Origin: Primula veris
Taxonomy: Eukaryota; Streptophyta; Magnoliopsida; Ericales; Primulaceae
NCBI GenBank assembly: GCA_963682055.1
Contig: OY821748.1
Location: forward strand, 1,431,001-1,495,000
Length of the DNA: 64,000 nucleotides
Reading direction: 5' to 3'
The position numbers were made by a program, and so were the translations under genes. This document shows, in pieces, positions 23,004 through 35,430 of this stretch; position 1 is the stretch's first letter; each line of letters starts with the position of its first letter. A model generated the notes under the pieces. It did no database searches and was not told the origin of the DNA. It was given only the letters and a program-made list of their open reading frames with translations.

Positions 23004-25131
23004 GATAGCACGTGAATATAAATCCTTTAGCAAGTTTTGATTCTTTTGAATATTAAATTGTAGACCAAAAGAATGACTTCAAACGGATAACAAACAAGCT
23101 AAAAGAAAAAGGAGGAGAGAGACACATAAAAGTTGAAATTCCAAATACCTTTGACTGCCTCGTAATATTCTTGATTTTATAGCTTTTTAATTAGTTCAAT
23201 TAAGCAAAAAAAGAAGTGCACTGGATTTTATTTTGGTAACTTTATGGTTTTTTGACCAGTTGGGGATATTTTTTCAGAGAAAAATCGTCTAATTACCTTT
23301 ATCTTTAAGAAACAAAACATTGTTAATCAATCATATATTGTATCAGCTTTGGGATTTGTAATGGTTTATAGACATGTTAGTGATGATGTGTTTGTCCTAT
23401 TTATGAAGTTACGAATAATTAAGCTTTTATTTCTTACACAAACATGAAACAGCTCTATTACTTTTCCCCTTGAAAATGTTGCTATACCATATCTTAGCGT
23501 TAATATCTGAACCATGCATATATACACGTAAAAGAAATGTGAAAATTTATTTGAAGTTTGATACACTTAATGGTATCAATTATGGTTAAAATTTATTTAA
23601 TTTTTAACCATGCATATATACACTTAATGGTATCAATTATGTCATTATGCCAACCTCATAATATTATAAGTCGGATTTTTGTGTTTCATGTTTTGACAAC
23701 TAATTACAGCATTTAGCACCATTACAAATTAAGATGCAACCGTTTCTAGAAAAATAAACTTATCTTCTTATATATACTAATCTGAGTACTCGTTTTACAT
23801 ATTAAATTTACTTTAATCTTTTATATTGTCATAATGTGATGATCAAGTCCCACATTAGAAGAAGCATTATTATAAGGGAACATATCGTGTAAAATTTGTA
23901 CATAATTAAAGGGACAAGACGTCACTGAACATATCGTGTCATAATGTGATTTCAAATCATTGATTTGAACAAATATGCATCGAAGTCCACTCATTTATAT
24001 ACATACTCCATGCTTACTAAATTAATGGGAAATCTAATCATACTCGATCCCGTTGATAAAACGTATACATACTTATATTTTAGTAATTGTTACACACATA
24101 TAGGTCTACGACGCGTAGTGGTATGTATATATAATACAGGTAAATAATAATATAAAAATCATGCAAAAATTATGTATTAGTAGATGGTGGTTTTTTGTCA
24201 TTTTAATTTTTTAAAAGAAGGATGAAGACAACATGATTCTAAGAAAAAATAATGAATTGTAGCAGTATATATCGAAAGAAGGGCTCCGTGAAAAAAATAA
24301 AAAAATACTATGTATATAAAATACGGTTGTTTCCAGTTAGATATTTGTAAAATTTGTGACATTGCGCCATGTAAATAATTAAGAATTTCGGGACGTACTG
24401 GAATATAACGTTCCCTGCTAATGAGAAATTTTCCGATATTCAAATTTATTTGACAGGACTTATATAACACGTTTCTTGTCCATTAGAAGTTCGATGGTGA
24501 CATGAATTTATCATTGATTTTTGAGGTAAGCTAGGAATGGTCCAGTGGGTTGTAGAATTTATATAAACCATTATATTAAGTGAAGTAATAAAAAAACCGA
24601 GTGATACAAAATCATTTTTTTAACTTTTAATCATATTTTAGTGAAGATGCATGGTTAAAAATTAAAAAAATGAGAATTATTAAAATTATAGGGTGACATG
24701 GCCCGATGTTCTACACTTGAGTTTCCATATTGTTACTAGTATTTTCATGCTAAAGTTAGTCTAACAATAAAGTAATACGTACTATGAATTAGCTTAAATC
24801 GGCCAATTATAAGAGTCCTTAATGACAACTGATTTGGGACCCAAATTCGATTTATATTTCAAGTAACCATCCTTGTCAAATCTATTCATTTTGGTCAATG
24901 GATGTTTGTCCATTATTCAAAGAAAATTTTGAAACTTCATTGAAGCATAAATTTGGTTTATGGGACCGGAAATTAGGCTAAGCGGCGTTAGCTAATTAAA
25001 TTAAATAAATTTCATCAATGCTAAAAGGATATATAGTTACATTTTCAAATGAGAAATCTTTAGTGCCCTACATGCTACAAATTACAATCATAAGTTTGGT
25101 AGCAGTGAGCCAAATTTAGCTAATTAATATA
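23004..25131. other. Intergenic, no gene recognised
   Basis: AT-rich. Minor duplications, such as CTTAATGGTATCAATTATG at about 23567 and 23622 and GAACATATCGTGT at 23879 and 23927. Short frames (23366-23566, 23965-24147, 24198-24470) have no recognisable features. Confidence 0.4.
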
Positions 25132-25312
25132 CACTATAAAAATATAAAAATAACGACGGGATTAGCGACGATATTTTTTGTTACGAACTTATTAGCGACG
25201 GTTTTTTGTGACGGCTTTGTGACAGTTTAGTCAATTTGTGACAACTTTTGAAATTAGTGACAGGTTTTTGACAGTTTTTGACTTTCACTAAATCAAAAAT
25301 TATTTTGTAGTG
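25132..25312 (+). mobile_element. CACTA-like MITE, copy 3
   Basis: Begins CACTATAAAAA and ends TTTTGTAGTG. The inside closely matches copy 1 (ACGACGGGATTAGCGACG, then GTGACGG/GTGACAG repeats). Flanks ATA and AAA are an imperfect 3-bp match. Confidence 0.75.
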
Positions 25313-25787
25313 AAATAAAATCAGTGTGTTTGCTTAAGGTATATATAATTCCTTGTAATGATAATTAATAATGTGAGTTTGTGTTGTAAGACCAGTTGTC
25401 AAACGGTGATCAAATGCTCAAAGCTTGCGTATTATATAAACTTGTTAGTTCAATAATATAATAATTCAACATAGCTAGGCCTTCACCATCTTGTAATTTA
25501 TGCAATAGATTTTTGTAAATTTGTAATTACCCCACATATATAGTATTAGTAATTAATAAATCATTTCCTTTTGCCACATGCAACTATACACCCAACTACT
25601 GGAGATCATTTTAATTTCATTGATGTGATATTTTTGCAAGTTTTTGTAATTAAACTTTTTTACGTACGTACTTTATTGTTTCTTAGCTGCTGCTATTAAT
25701 CTTACGCACAAGGCACCATAAAGTACACATATTTCTTAGTAGTTCTGAACATTAGAATTAAAGAATAAAAAGAAAAGACCCCGTGTT

Positions 25788-25949
25788 CACTATAAAAAAA
25801 AAAAAAAAAAAAAATACTTAAATCGTGACGGAATTAATAATTCACTACAAATCTACGGTTTTTGTGACAGATTTGTGATAAATTTTTAAATTAATAACAG
25901 GTTTGTGACAACTTTTGACTCTCATTAAATCAAACATTATTTTGTATTT
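25788..25949 (+). mobile_element. CACTA-like MITE, copy 4, degraded
   Basis: Begins CACTATAAAA followed by a long A run, and ends near TTTTGTA without the final GTG. Shorter internal GTGACGG/GTGACA repeats than the other copies. It lies only about 475 bp from copy 3, in the same orientation. Confidence 0.65.
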
Positions 25950-27509
25950 ATTGTTGTTTATTTATATGAGCATAAAAAAATAAAATAAAATAAAATAAAT
26001 TGAGCAGCCTTAAGTTTATCAACTCAGCTAGCCTAGCTAGTAGCTAGTCTCATGTAGCTATATATATATATTGCTAACAACAACATATATAGCATAATTA
26101 TTCGAAAATTTCATGCTTTGAGTTTACACTTCGTATAAAGACTATAGTATAACTGTATAATATATAGTAGTAAAAAGAATGTTTACGAGTTATTATCTAC
26201 TAAAACATAGCCTACTTAGTTTTAAAAAGTTCAGTCAAATCTGGCTTTGAGCTCATAGATTCGGCTCCTGGTACTAAAGTTTACTCTTTGGTATAATTAG
26301 GTTATAGGTATAGAATAGTAATTGCATTATTTTTTATAGTATTGTGTACACAATTTTATTTTTATTTTTTATAGTTAGTGGGTAGAGTAAGACTAGTAGT
26401 CAAGAGAGAGACATGTACCGAAAGATCGTACACAAATTAAATTGGTAACATAAGCTATCTCATTAATGATAAGTATTAATAGCCATAGCTGCCGATGAGT
26501 GCTACTTACCTTATTTTTTTTATAATTAATAACCCTGTTATTTGGAGGTAAACTGATTCGCAACCGTCAGAGTTCGAACCATGATGGTAAGCATGATATA
26601 CTCGGGTACCCATCATTTGAAACAACCACACTTTTGCTCGTACTACTTAGTTAAGAGTCAAGACAATAAATTTCAAGTTGAAATAAGTTTTCAAAGATGT
26701 AGATACAAAGCGGTGGGACGAGAGGTGAAGTAGATGCGACCGTATAGAGTCTTACGATTCTTGTGTATTTTCAGTACCCCACAACATCGATCAAAAATAA
26801 TAAATAAGTATAAAAAAAATTATACTTGTAACTACATGCTAGTAAAAAAAAATTACAAGTAGGTGGAAAAACACAATTCTTTTTTATACTAATGAATTTT
26901 TTTTAGAGTTAATATTCAATTAAATTACTATTAATATATATTATATAGAAATTTCATACTTCATCGACAATCGAAAAAAACATCGTATTTTTTTTTTTTT
27001 ATACCGGGCAACAAAAATTTTAGTACCTCTCTTGGATACACATACCCTAGTTTTTATTGTGGCAAAAAATTTATAAGAACATTAATTTATATCTGTAATT
27101 AAATTAATGTTCTTATAATACAAAAGAGAAACACATAATACCCGAAAATTGGGACACCTGTTGGTGCTTTTGTAACAAAAACAATAAAAACCTAGGGTTT
27201 TATACTGTAGAAACCTCAAAAGCTTTAAAAGTTTCCCTCTTTTCGGTTCCAATGCAGAATATCATAAATATATATATATATATATATATATGTTTGCATA
27301 AACAAAATGGTACTACAATAGTACATTGGTAACAAAAATTGGCAGAGTGAAATTAAATATATAAATATAGCTACATTTCAAAAAAAAAACAAAAAACTAA
27401 AGATATATAGCTAAATTGCATTTCATCACTTTGGTGTAACTTCACAGTCACATCACATGTACATAAAAACCAGATATTCATGTCAGTGGATTTATTACCT
27501 ACTTACAAT
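25950..27509. other. Intergenic, no gene recognised
   Basis: AT-rich, with an (AAAAT)n-like tract near 25974-26000 and a (TA)n run at about 27266-27291. No supported gene. Confidence 0.4.
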
Positions 27510-27700
27510 TTTGGTATTTGATTGTTTTTTTAAATTGTATTAAAATTCTCGAAATGAATTTTTTTAAATCTAATCATAAAATTTAATATTTAAACTATAT
27601 TATTAACTTTTAATTTTTTTAATTCCGATAATTTTAATAAAAGTTATTAACCGATTAATATTATACGTATTTTAGTATAATTAAATATCCATTGTATTAA
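27510..27700. mobile_element. Stowaway-like foldback MITE, degenerate copy 3
   Basis: It retains the core of the family (ATTAAAATTCTCGAAATGAA on the left, ATTCCGATAATTTTAATA on the right). The CTCCCTCCG ends and several internal bases are eroded, so the borders are approximate. Confidence 0.5.
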
Positions 27701-29750
27701 GAGACAATAATATGGAGTGACATGCTTGAGCATGTGTATTGATCGATATATATTTTGGGCAAGTTTGGCCGATATATATGTAACGAACAAAACATACAAA
27801 TACTATCAAACAAAAGTATGTGACAAATTAAATTGGACTGGCCAAATAAATAAAAATGATGAACTTCTAGTTTATTCGCTTATATGGATACATTTTTCAT
27901 CATGAGTTTCTCTGAAAATGTTTTATGAAATATTTTTACTTGGGTATTTTTTTAATATGCATTAAAAAAAAAAAAACCATTCCCCAAACATTCCCTACAA
28001 AAGCAGAACGAAACCCCAAAAAAACCAATAGAACAAAACCCAATAAAGAATAGAAAGGGAAATAATAATTAAATAAATAATATTATATTATATTTATGAG
28101 AAAAAGAGATAAACAAAATGGTAAAAAAATAAAAAAATAAATAAACTATGCTACATATATGTACACACCTTCTTTTTATCTTTTCCTGTCCCTTGTCTTT
28201 AAATTGCTTTTACTTTAATAGAGAAGACCAAAATAGCAGATTTCACGGGCAGCTTATTTACTGTCGTTTTATTGATTTTTAACTCATTAAACGACTTACC
28301 CCATTCATTTTAGCCTGCCCCGGTTTTTCTTGGTGGGGTTTTAGTTAAAAGAAATGGTCTCCGTATTTTTAATTAAATTTCTATTTGATCTTCATACTTC
28401 TACTTTTAACAATTTACGTATCAAAATTTAAAAAATGTTAGAATTTGTTTTCCTTTTAGCCGAGTCGGCATATTGATATTTCTTTTTTAGCACAAGATGC
28501 CATATTTATTCATAACTATTTAATATTTTGCGAAGATGACTCCATAGTAACCAAATTGTTCAAAATTCGATAAAACCGAAAAATGGAATAGCTTGCTGAA
28601 ACCATTAATATACAAACTCAAGGCCTGTGTAAACAAGGACAACAAGTCTATCCGCGGAAATTTTTCAAAATTTTTGATCTAAGTTGATTTTCTTTTTATT
28701 CCCTACGACTCTCAACCTTTTTAGCACACTGTTAAAAAAATATTCTACAATTATATTTATCTAGTGTCGGAAAATCTTGGTACCCGTTCAAAAACAAATC
28801 AGCCCAAAATATCGAAATAGACTATTAAACTAATGATCTTACTAATTCAACTATAACATAAGTATTTGATAATAATATTTTCAACGGTCGTGACCTTAAT
28901 CTAAACTATTTAAAATTACTTTCCAATACAAGAAAGAGTTGTTATTCAATTGTGATGCATTTCATAACACGGGACCTCGTAACTACACATTTTTGGTCTC
29001 GAACCATCCATGCTTTTAAGTTGTGATAGTCGTGTACCACAATCCTTAAGCTGAATTAATCCCCAATCATTTATGTACAAGATTAGAAATAAAATATTTG
29101 TGATAACGTTTTATGTTGACAATGCTTCTAGTTTAGTCAATGAAGTATAAAACAAAACCTCATTTTGTATTGAAATTTTATGTTGACAATGCTTCTAGTT
29201 CAGTCATTGAAATATAAAGCAAAACCTCATTTTGTATTGAAGCTTTTTAAAATCAGTTTGTGATGCCGGATCTTCTCTCTCATATTCTCTATCTCCTTTC
29301 GTGTCCACTTACATTTTTAACCCAAAAAAATTCTACAGTTACGGTTATATACTGATACACACCAACAATTATTTTTAAGAGAACAGTATCACACAATTTA
29401 ATTTAGAATAAATAAAAAAACTAGTATAATCTAATAAGTGAAATTAAAATAAATCATTTAGAGCAATATTATGTATAATTATCATAAAGTTTGTATATAA
29501 TATATCATAAAAGTCTATAATAGTGTAAAATTTTTGTTTTTTTTAAAATTTTAACGAAAATAAGAAAAAAGACACGAAAAAGAACAGATAATAGAGGAGA
29601 TGAGATCTGGACTCAACTTTTGTACATTTTGTAATACAATTTGGGGGCATTAAGTGTTTCAAGTAAACCTTTGAGGATCAAATAAGTGTTTATTCCTCTT
29701 TTAATAGCTTTATTCTGTTCAAAAACAATGTAAAAAATACTAAAATTCAC
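27701..29750. other. Intergenic; small tandem duplication at 29109-29245
   Basis: No gene recognised; the frame at 27717-27905 shows no family features. A unit of about 68 bp (TTTTATGTTGACAATGCTTC ... CCTCATTTTGTATTGAA) occurs twice in tandem, at about 29109-29177 and 29178-29245. Confidence 0.5.
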
Positions 29751-29759
29751 TATTCTAGC

Positions 29760-30338
29760 ATTAAAACATCTCTCTCTCTCTATCAATCTCTATCTCTGTG
29801 GTCACTCTTCTTCTAAATTTACTGTTATTAATTTATTTACATTCTTATTATATACTAGTATTAGTATATACACTCTACTTTCATCTTTTCATATAACAAA
29901 AAAGAGTCAGTTTTTAGGGCACATTTAGAAAATTCCTCTTGAGAAGTTGAGTTTTTTTAGTACAATTTGGGAAATATAAGAGATGCCCATTTTTAGTTTG
30001 CTCAATATATTTAATGGGTCTTGCTTGTTTGGCCTTTTTTCTTAAGCTCATTGCTACTTTACTCTCATATCCAAAAACCCAAGAAAGAAATTATTTTTTA
30101 GGACAAATTAAAGTTCATTTATACTTAGTTGTGGAGACATAGAGATCTTGTTTCAGTTTAGTTGAATTTACGAAATACCCATTTTGAGGTTGCTCCAAAT
30201 TTGTGAAATTTGAGAGTTTTTTTTTTGGCCAAGTCCTGAATTATACACTATTTTGGAGGTGAAGCAAATTTGGTGAAAATCTTCTTATGGGGTGGGTTTT
30301 AAGGCTTTTATGCTGATTTTGAATAAAAATTTGGAACA
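29760..30338 (+). promoter_or_regulatory. 5' leader region of the 5-phosphatase gene
   Basis: CT-rich tract (TCTCTCTCTCTATC near 29768) followed by leader-like sequence up to the ATG at 30339. The last ~170 bp of it are conserved in the pseudogene copy near 15905-16075, so the duplicated unit included the leader. The exact transcription start is unknown. Confidence 0.4.
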
Positions 30339-33300
30339 ATGAGAGATGAGAATACTAAGAAAAGCAAGGTTTTTGATCTTCACCCTCACTTGTTTTGATT
30401 TTTTTTCCTTCAAATTTTCATCATGCTATTTATGGATTGCTAATTGTGATTATTGTCTTTTTGATAGCTATCTTGGTCAAAAAGTTTGGTGAGAAAATGG
30501 TTCAATATCAAGAGCAAAACAGAGGAATTTCAAGCAGATGAGGTTGTTTATGGAGGTAATATACTACTTTTCTTTCCTGCTTAAAACAATGAAATAAGGT
30601 TAAAATTACTCCTCCTTCATTTTCACTTTATGAATATCTTGTGATAAAATGCTTTTTTTCCAGCTTTTAGTAGCTAATGGCTTACCTAAGTACCTAATAT
30701 TAGTCCTTTTTAGCTTATGATAGTCTAAACTCTAAAGATTGTACCACAATTCTATTATTTATTTATTTTATGTCAAAAAAATGCATAATTAATTAATTAT
30801 TGAAATTGTCTATCAGGTGGTGATGTAGAATGGAGAAAAAGCTTTTCAGAGAGGGAGCAATGTACAGTTAAGAAAAGCAGAAGAGGTAGTAATCTCTACC
30901 AAAATTTTGACATTTTGTGTTTATCATCAATGCCTTTTTTTTTTCTTTTTTACCTTCCATATGATGATTAACTGTTTCAGTACTTGGTACTTTCAATTGA
31001 AATAGCAGAAAAATTAACCAAAAACACAGAGAGGGTTCGTCGAAGAAGAGTTGATCTTGACCATCCTCAGATTATAAATGTGCACAACTATAGGTTTGTT
31101 CACTCTTTTTCGGTATTGTTAAATCTAAGTTACACTATTTTTAGTTATGAACATATTATGATTCTTGTTTTCCACTGTATCGCGCAGCATGTTCGTGGCT
31201 ACATGGAACGTTGGTGGAAAATCTCCCTCGAATAATTTAGATCTTGATGATTTTCTTCATTCAGCTCCTCCCGCAGACATTTATGTTCTTGGGTAAATAT
31301 TTTAAGTATCTTGTGAAGTACGTTCTCTTGGTAAAAATAAACTCATTGAGTCACTATTATTTGGTAACGCTATACGAACAAAAACCTTTTAGGGTCTTAT
31401 TTGATGGCATCTTTTAAGCTCATTTTTGTTCCCCCCCCCCCCCCTAATATTTGATTCCACCCGGCTGATCATCTTACAAAACTGAGTTATTTTTTGGTTT
31501 TTTCGCCTGATTAGGCTAGAAACTTTGATCCGGGTGAGCTCAAATTTTTTCGCACCCTAAAATATTATAGCTTATTTGTTTGAAATCTGTAACTAAATGC
31601 CAGTTGTGACGATTAAATTCGTAAGAAAATGTCATTTGTAAACCGTTTTAAAAAAAAAAAATCCTTAATATTTTATTTATGATTTAGGTTTCAAGAAATA
31701 GTGCCTTTAAACGCGGGCAACATCCTTGGCGCCGAGGATAACGGTCCGGCTAAAAAGTGGCTATCTTTAATCCGAAAAACCTTAAATAACTTACCCGGAT
31801 CTAGCGGGAGCGGATGCTACACCCCCTCACCCATCCCTAACCCTATCGCCGAATCTGACGTGGATTTTGAGGGATCCACGAGGCACAAATCCTCGTTTCT
31901 ACCCCGCCGATCCTTCCAGACGCCGTCCATTAGGAGAGAGAATGATCCTCGCCTCGATAGGCGATATAGTGTATGTGATCGCTACATTTTCGGTCATAGG
32001 CCTAGCGATTATGACCCAAGTTCAAGGTCAGGTCATAGGCCCAGTGACTATGACCCCAGTTCTCGTTCGAGTCATAGGGCTAGCGACTATGACCCAAGTT
32101 CAAGATCGGGTCATAGGGCCAGCGACTATGGTCATAGGGCCAGCGACTATGGTCATAGGGCTAGTGATGCCTCGTTTAGTCAAAGGGCAAGTGATGCTTC
32201 ATTTGGTCATAGGCCAAGTGATTTAAGGCCAAGTGATTTTGGGCATAGGCCTAGCGATTATTCATGGGGGAACAGGCATAGTGTTTCCTCGAGGTGGGGT
32301 TCGTCGGATGAGGATTTTTGGGCGGGGAATTCGCCAAGCACCGTATTGTATGAGGAGAGAGAGGATGGAGACATGAGGAGGGGGAATTCTAGATATTGTT
32401 TGGTTGCGAGTAAGCAAATGGTTGGAATCTTCCTCACAGTTTGGGTCAAGAGTGACCTAAGAGAACACGTTCGTAACATGAAGGTCTCTTGTGTTGGAAG
32501 AGGATTGATGGGCTATCTTGGAAACAAGGTACCATTTTGACAAATTCATAATATGTTTTCAGTAAAGGATGATTCATTTATGCAATGTTCAGTAAACGAC
32601 ATAACAGTCCCATCTAGACCATTGTGCATAAAAATCAATATGCTTCTTGAAAATCACTTTATTTGAAGCTCATTGAAAATGAAAAAAGAAAAGAAAAACA
32701 GTCCATTGAAGTGTAAATGAGATCGGCCTAACAGCATGACACTTAAAAATCAGTCAATAAAGAGTATATCCGTCAAAAGTACCACTAAACAGGGAACAAG
32801 TTTATCTTTGCGATTTAAGACTATGACATTGTTTGATGGTAAGTTTCTGCAATTTTGTTAGTGCTAAAGTTGTTATGTTTAATCTTTGCAGGGGTCTATT
32901 TCAGTTAGCATGTTGTTACACCAGACAAGCTTTTGTTTCGTATGTACGCATTTAACTTCAGGACAAAAGGAGGGTGATGAGCTTCGTAGGAACGCCGATG
33001 TCATAGAGATTTTACGAAAAACGAGGTTCCCGAGAGTTAAAACTGCTGGAGATGACAAATTACCAGAACCAGAGACAATCCTGGAACATGAGTAATGCTC
33101 ATTTCTTTACTATTAGTCTAATTTCACTGTGATAGATATTTTTGTTTCATAAAGAAATTTTGAAACAAAATTTAGAAATACTCTGACCTGCATGACATAA
33201 AATTATTTAAGAATGATTATTCTATTAATTAGATTGGAATACCGCTTTCCTTTTTGTAAGTATTTTCCTTTAAAGTTTTAGCCTTTTTTACAGTCGAGTT

Positions 33301-33958
33301 ATTTGGCTTGGGGATCTAAATTACCGAGTTGCCTTGTCCTACCGAACTGCTAAAGCGCTAGTGGAGATGCAAAACTGGAGGGCCTTATTAGAGAATGATC
33401 AGGCATGATTTTGTTTACCTGTAATATTATGTTTGTTAATTAAGATTCTACCTGTTCAGATTTTTAAACAAAATCATTGTGATTTTTGTTAGCAGTTACG
33501 GTTAGAGCAGAGACGTGGACGTGTTTTTAATGGATGGAAAGAAGGAAGAATATATTTCCCACCAACATATAAGTATTCTAATAATTCAGACAGATACTCA
33601 GGGGATGCTCACCCAAAGGAAAAACGACGAACACCCGCATGGTATACACTTTTTTCAACACTTGGGTAGCAAGTTTGTTTTCTAATAAGAAGCATTTTTA
33701 GTAAAGTACAAAAGGAATTGATTTTGGTTTTTTAGGTGTGACCGAGTTCTGTGGCATGGAAGAGGTCTCCATCAATTATCGTATGTACGAGGAGAGTCGA
33801 AATTTTCAGATCATAGACCCGTATATAGTATTTTTTGGGCCGAGGTTGAGTCGTACCAAGGCCGCTTAAGGAAAAGCATGAGCAGTTCTAGATCAAGGAT
33901 TGAGGTGGAGGAGCTTTTACCATATTCACATGGATATACCGAACTTTGTTTCTTTTGA
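30339..33958 (+). CDS. CVP2/CVL1: Type I inositol polyphosphate 5-phosphatase, CVP2/CVL1 type
   Basis: It removes the 5-phosphate from inositol phosphates or phosphoinositides. CVP2 (5PTase6) and CVL1 (5PTase7) act in leaf vein patterning through PI(4,5)P2 turnover. The exons I infer are 30339-30368, 30468-30555, 30817-30885, 31009-31093, 31188-31292, 31688-32528, 32892-33091, 33294-33402, 33496-33641 and 33736-33958, about 631 residues. The start [10 protein letters not shown] and next exon [20 protein letters not shown] match this subgroup. Later blocks: [32 protein letters not shown], a repetitive HR(P/A)SDY linker, [20 protein letters not shown], catalytic GDLNYR (479-484), PAWCDR (to 561) and SDHRPV (582-587). 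Catalytic residues are intact. Intron 8 is GC-AG. The exon 4 acceptor is a TAGCAG pair, giving 31006 or 31009. A deleted duplicate lies at 15.9-17.7 kb. Confidence 0.93.
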
Positions 33959-35430
33959 GTACGTTTTCTTCTAATTTTCTCTTCTTTATTTTTCAAAACA
34001 CTTCTAGTTAGTTTGTGCTAGTTATTTGTTTATGTTTGTCAAAATATGCTTTTTTAGTTTTTGTTAAGAGTAGAAGAACGACCAGAAAAGCATCTATCCT
34101 ACTGGTTTATAAGGATCCCAAATTTATTTCTAAACTCGACCTTTTTCGTTATTTGCTATAGATGGTTGTTAAGTTGGTTTTCATAATCCTTTCTATATGA
34201 AGAAAAAAATAGTGCATAGCATAGCATAGCAAAGTCATTATTCTTTTTTAACATTTCTTGGTGCATACCAGCTTTGTATTGTACAATTATTTGAAGTACT
34301 TGGAATATGGAATTTGTGAATCTTTAATTTTCTCTTCTTGTAAAGAATATTTACACCACTTATTGTCCAAGCCTGTACCTTATAGAAGACTTTTTACTTG
34401 TTATAGGGTCCCCTCTTTCTTCACAGGAATTAGCTTTGAACAAGCTCAGCTTTGTAAGCTGATGGAGACGTATCTGTTGATTGCTAACCGATAAAAGTTG
34501 GTGTTTCTTTTCCATGCTCAGTTTAATCACTTTTAATTTAATTTTTCCTTTTCTAATCCTTTCCTTCTGATTTTTTTTTTCTTGCAGGTGTATATACTAT
34601 TTTTGGATGTCTAACTTCGCACGACTTTACTCATGATGATATTTTAGGTTTACTCGCTGGCAAAAGTTGTAACATTGCAATCACAATATTAAATTCCTTG
34701 ATTACGTGGATCCCGGTTTGGCATGTCTTGACGTTTTGTGCGAAACAATGAAGTTCCGAAAAAATTTCAGGTAGCTAAACTATGATGCATTTCCATTATT
34801 ATACTAAGCGAACTTCTTGGGTTGTGTTTTAGAACTTTTCTACAGCGAGTCTAGAAACATTACAAGAAACACATCTACTAAACTGTTTTCCTTGAATAAA
34901 TAAATTAATTTACTTTCTTGAGAACTATTATTGGTATTGAACGAGAAATGGAAATGGCATTAATAAAAAGGGCATATCAACCTGTTAAAATGAGACAAGA
35001 CCAGCTCACAATTCAACATTGAACTTATCTTTTTTGGTTTTAAACTTTGTTGGTGATGGAATTGAAAATGTTAAAACTTTCAAAACATTATAAGCTCATT
35101 GTCATAATTGACACAATTGAGGTTGCCAGATACGAGTAGGCAGTAGCTATATTAAATTCTGAAAAATACTTAAACAAGTTTTTTCTTCTACCAGAATCTG
35201 TTTTCTTACCAAGTGTCCCAATTTCATTTTTTCAGGATTGAGAGCACTCCAAAGTGGGCCAAGCAACAAGGAATATTTTTTGTCTAGAGATTCTTTGTTT
35301 ATTAGAGTGTCAAAATAATCATTTGTGTGTTAGCTTTTTGTTTTCAATGAATGAGGAAGCAATAGAACCAATAGAACTGATACTCATTACAAGAGTGATA
35401 GAAACATTACATCAAAAATCAATCTCATGA
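33959..35430 (+). other. 3' flank of the 5-phosphatase gene, duplicated at 16.38-17.67 kb
   Basis: Contains the 3' UTR and flanking sequence. From 34084 it matches the pseudogene copy closely, apart from a stretch of about 100 bp near 34585-34665 absent from the copy. Open frames here (34258-34494) are not protein-like. The open frame at 33811-33996 on the minus strand is a shadow of the last exon. Confidence 0.6.

Noticed and set aside
31867..32226. 119-residue plus-strand frame rich in V/I/G/M/T
   Set aside because: Alternative frame of the HR(P/A)SDY repeat region of the 5-phosphatase exon 6.
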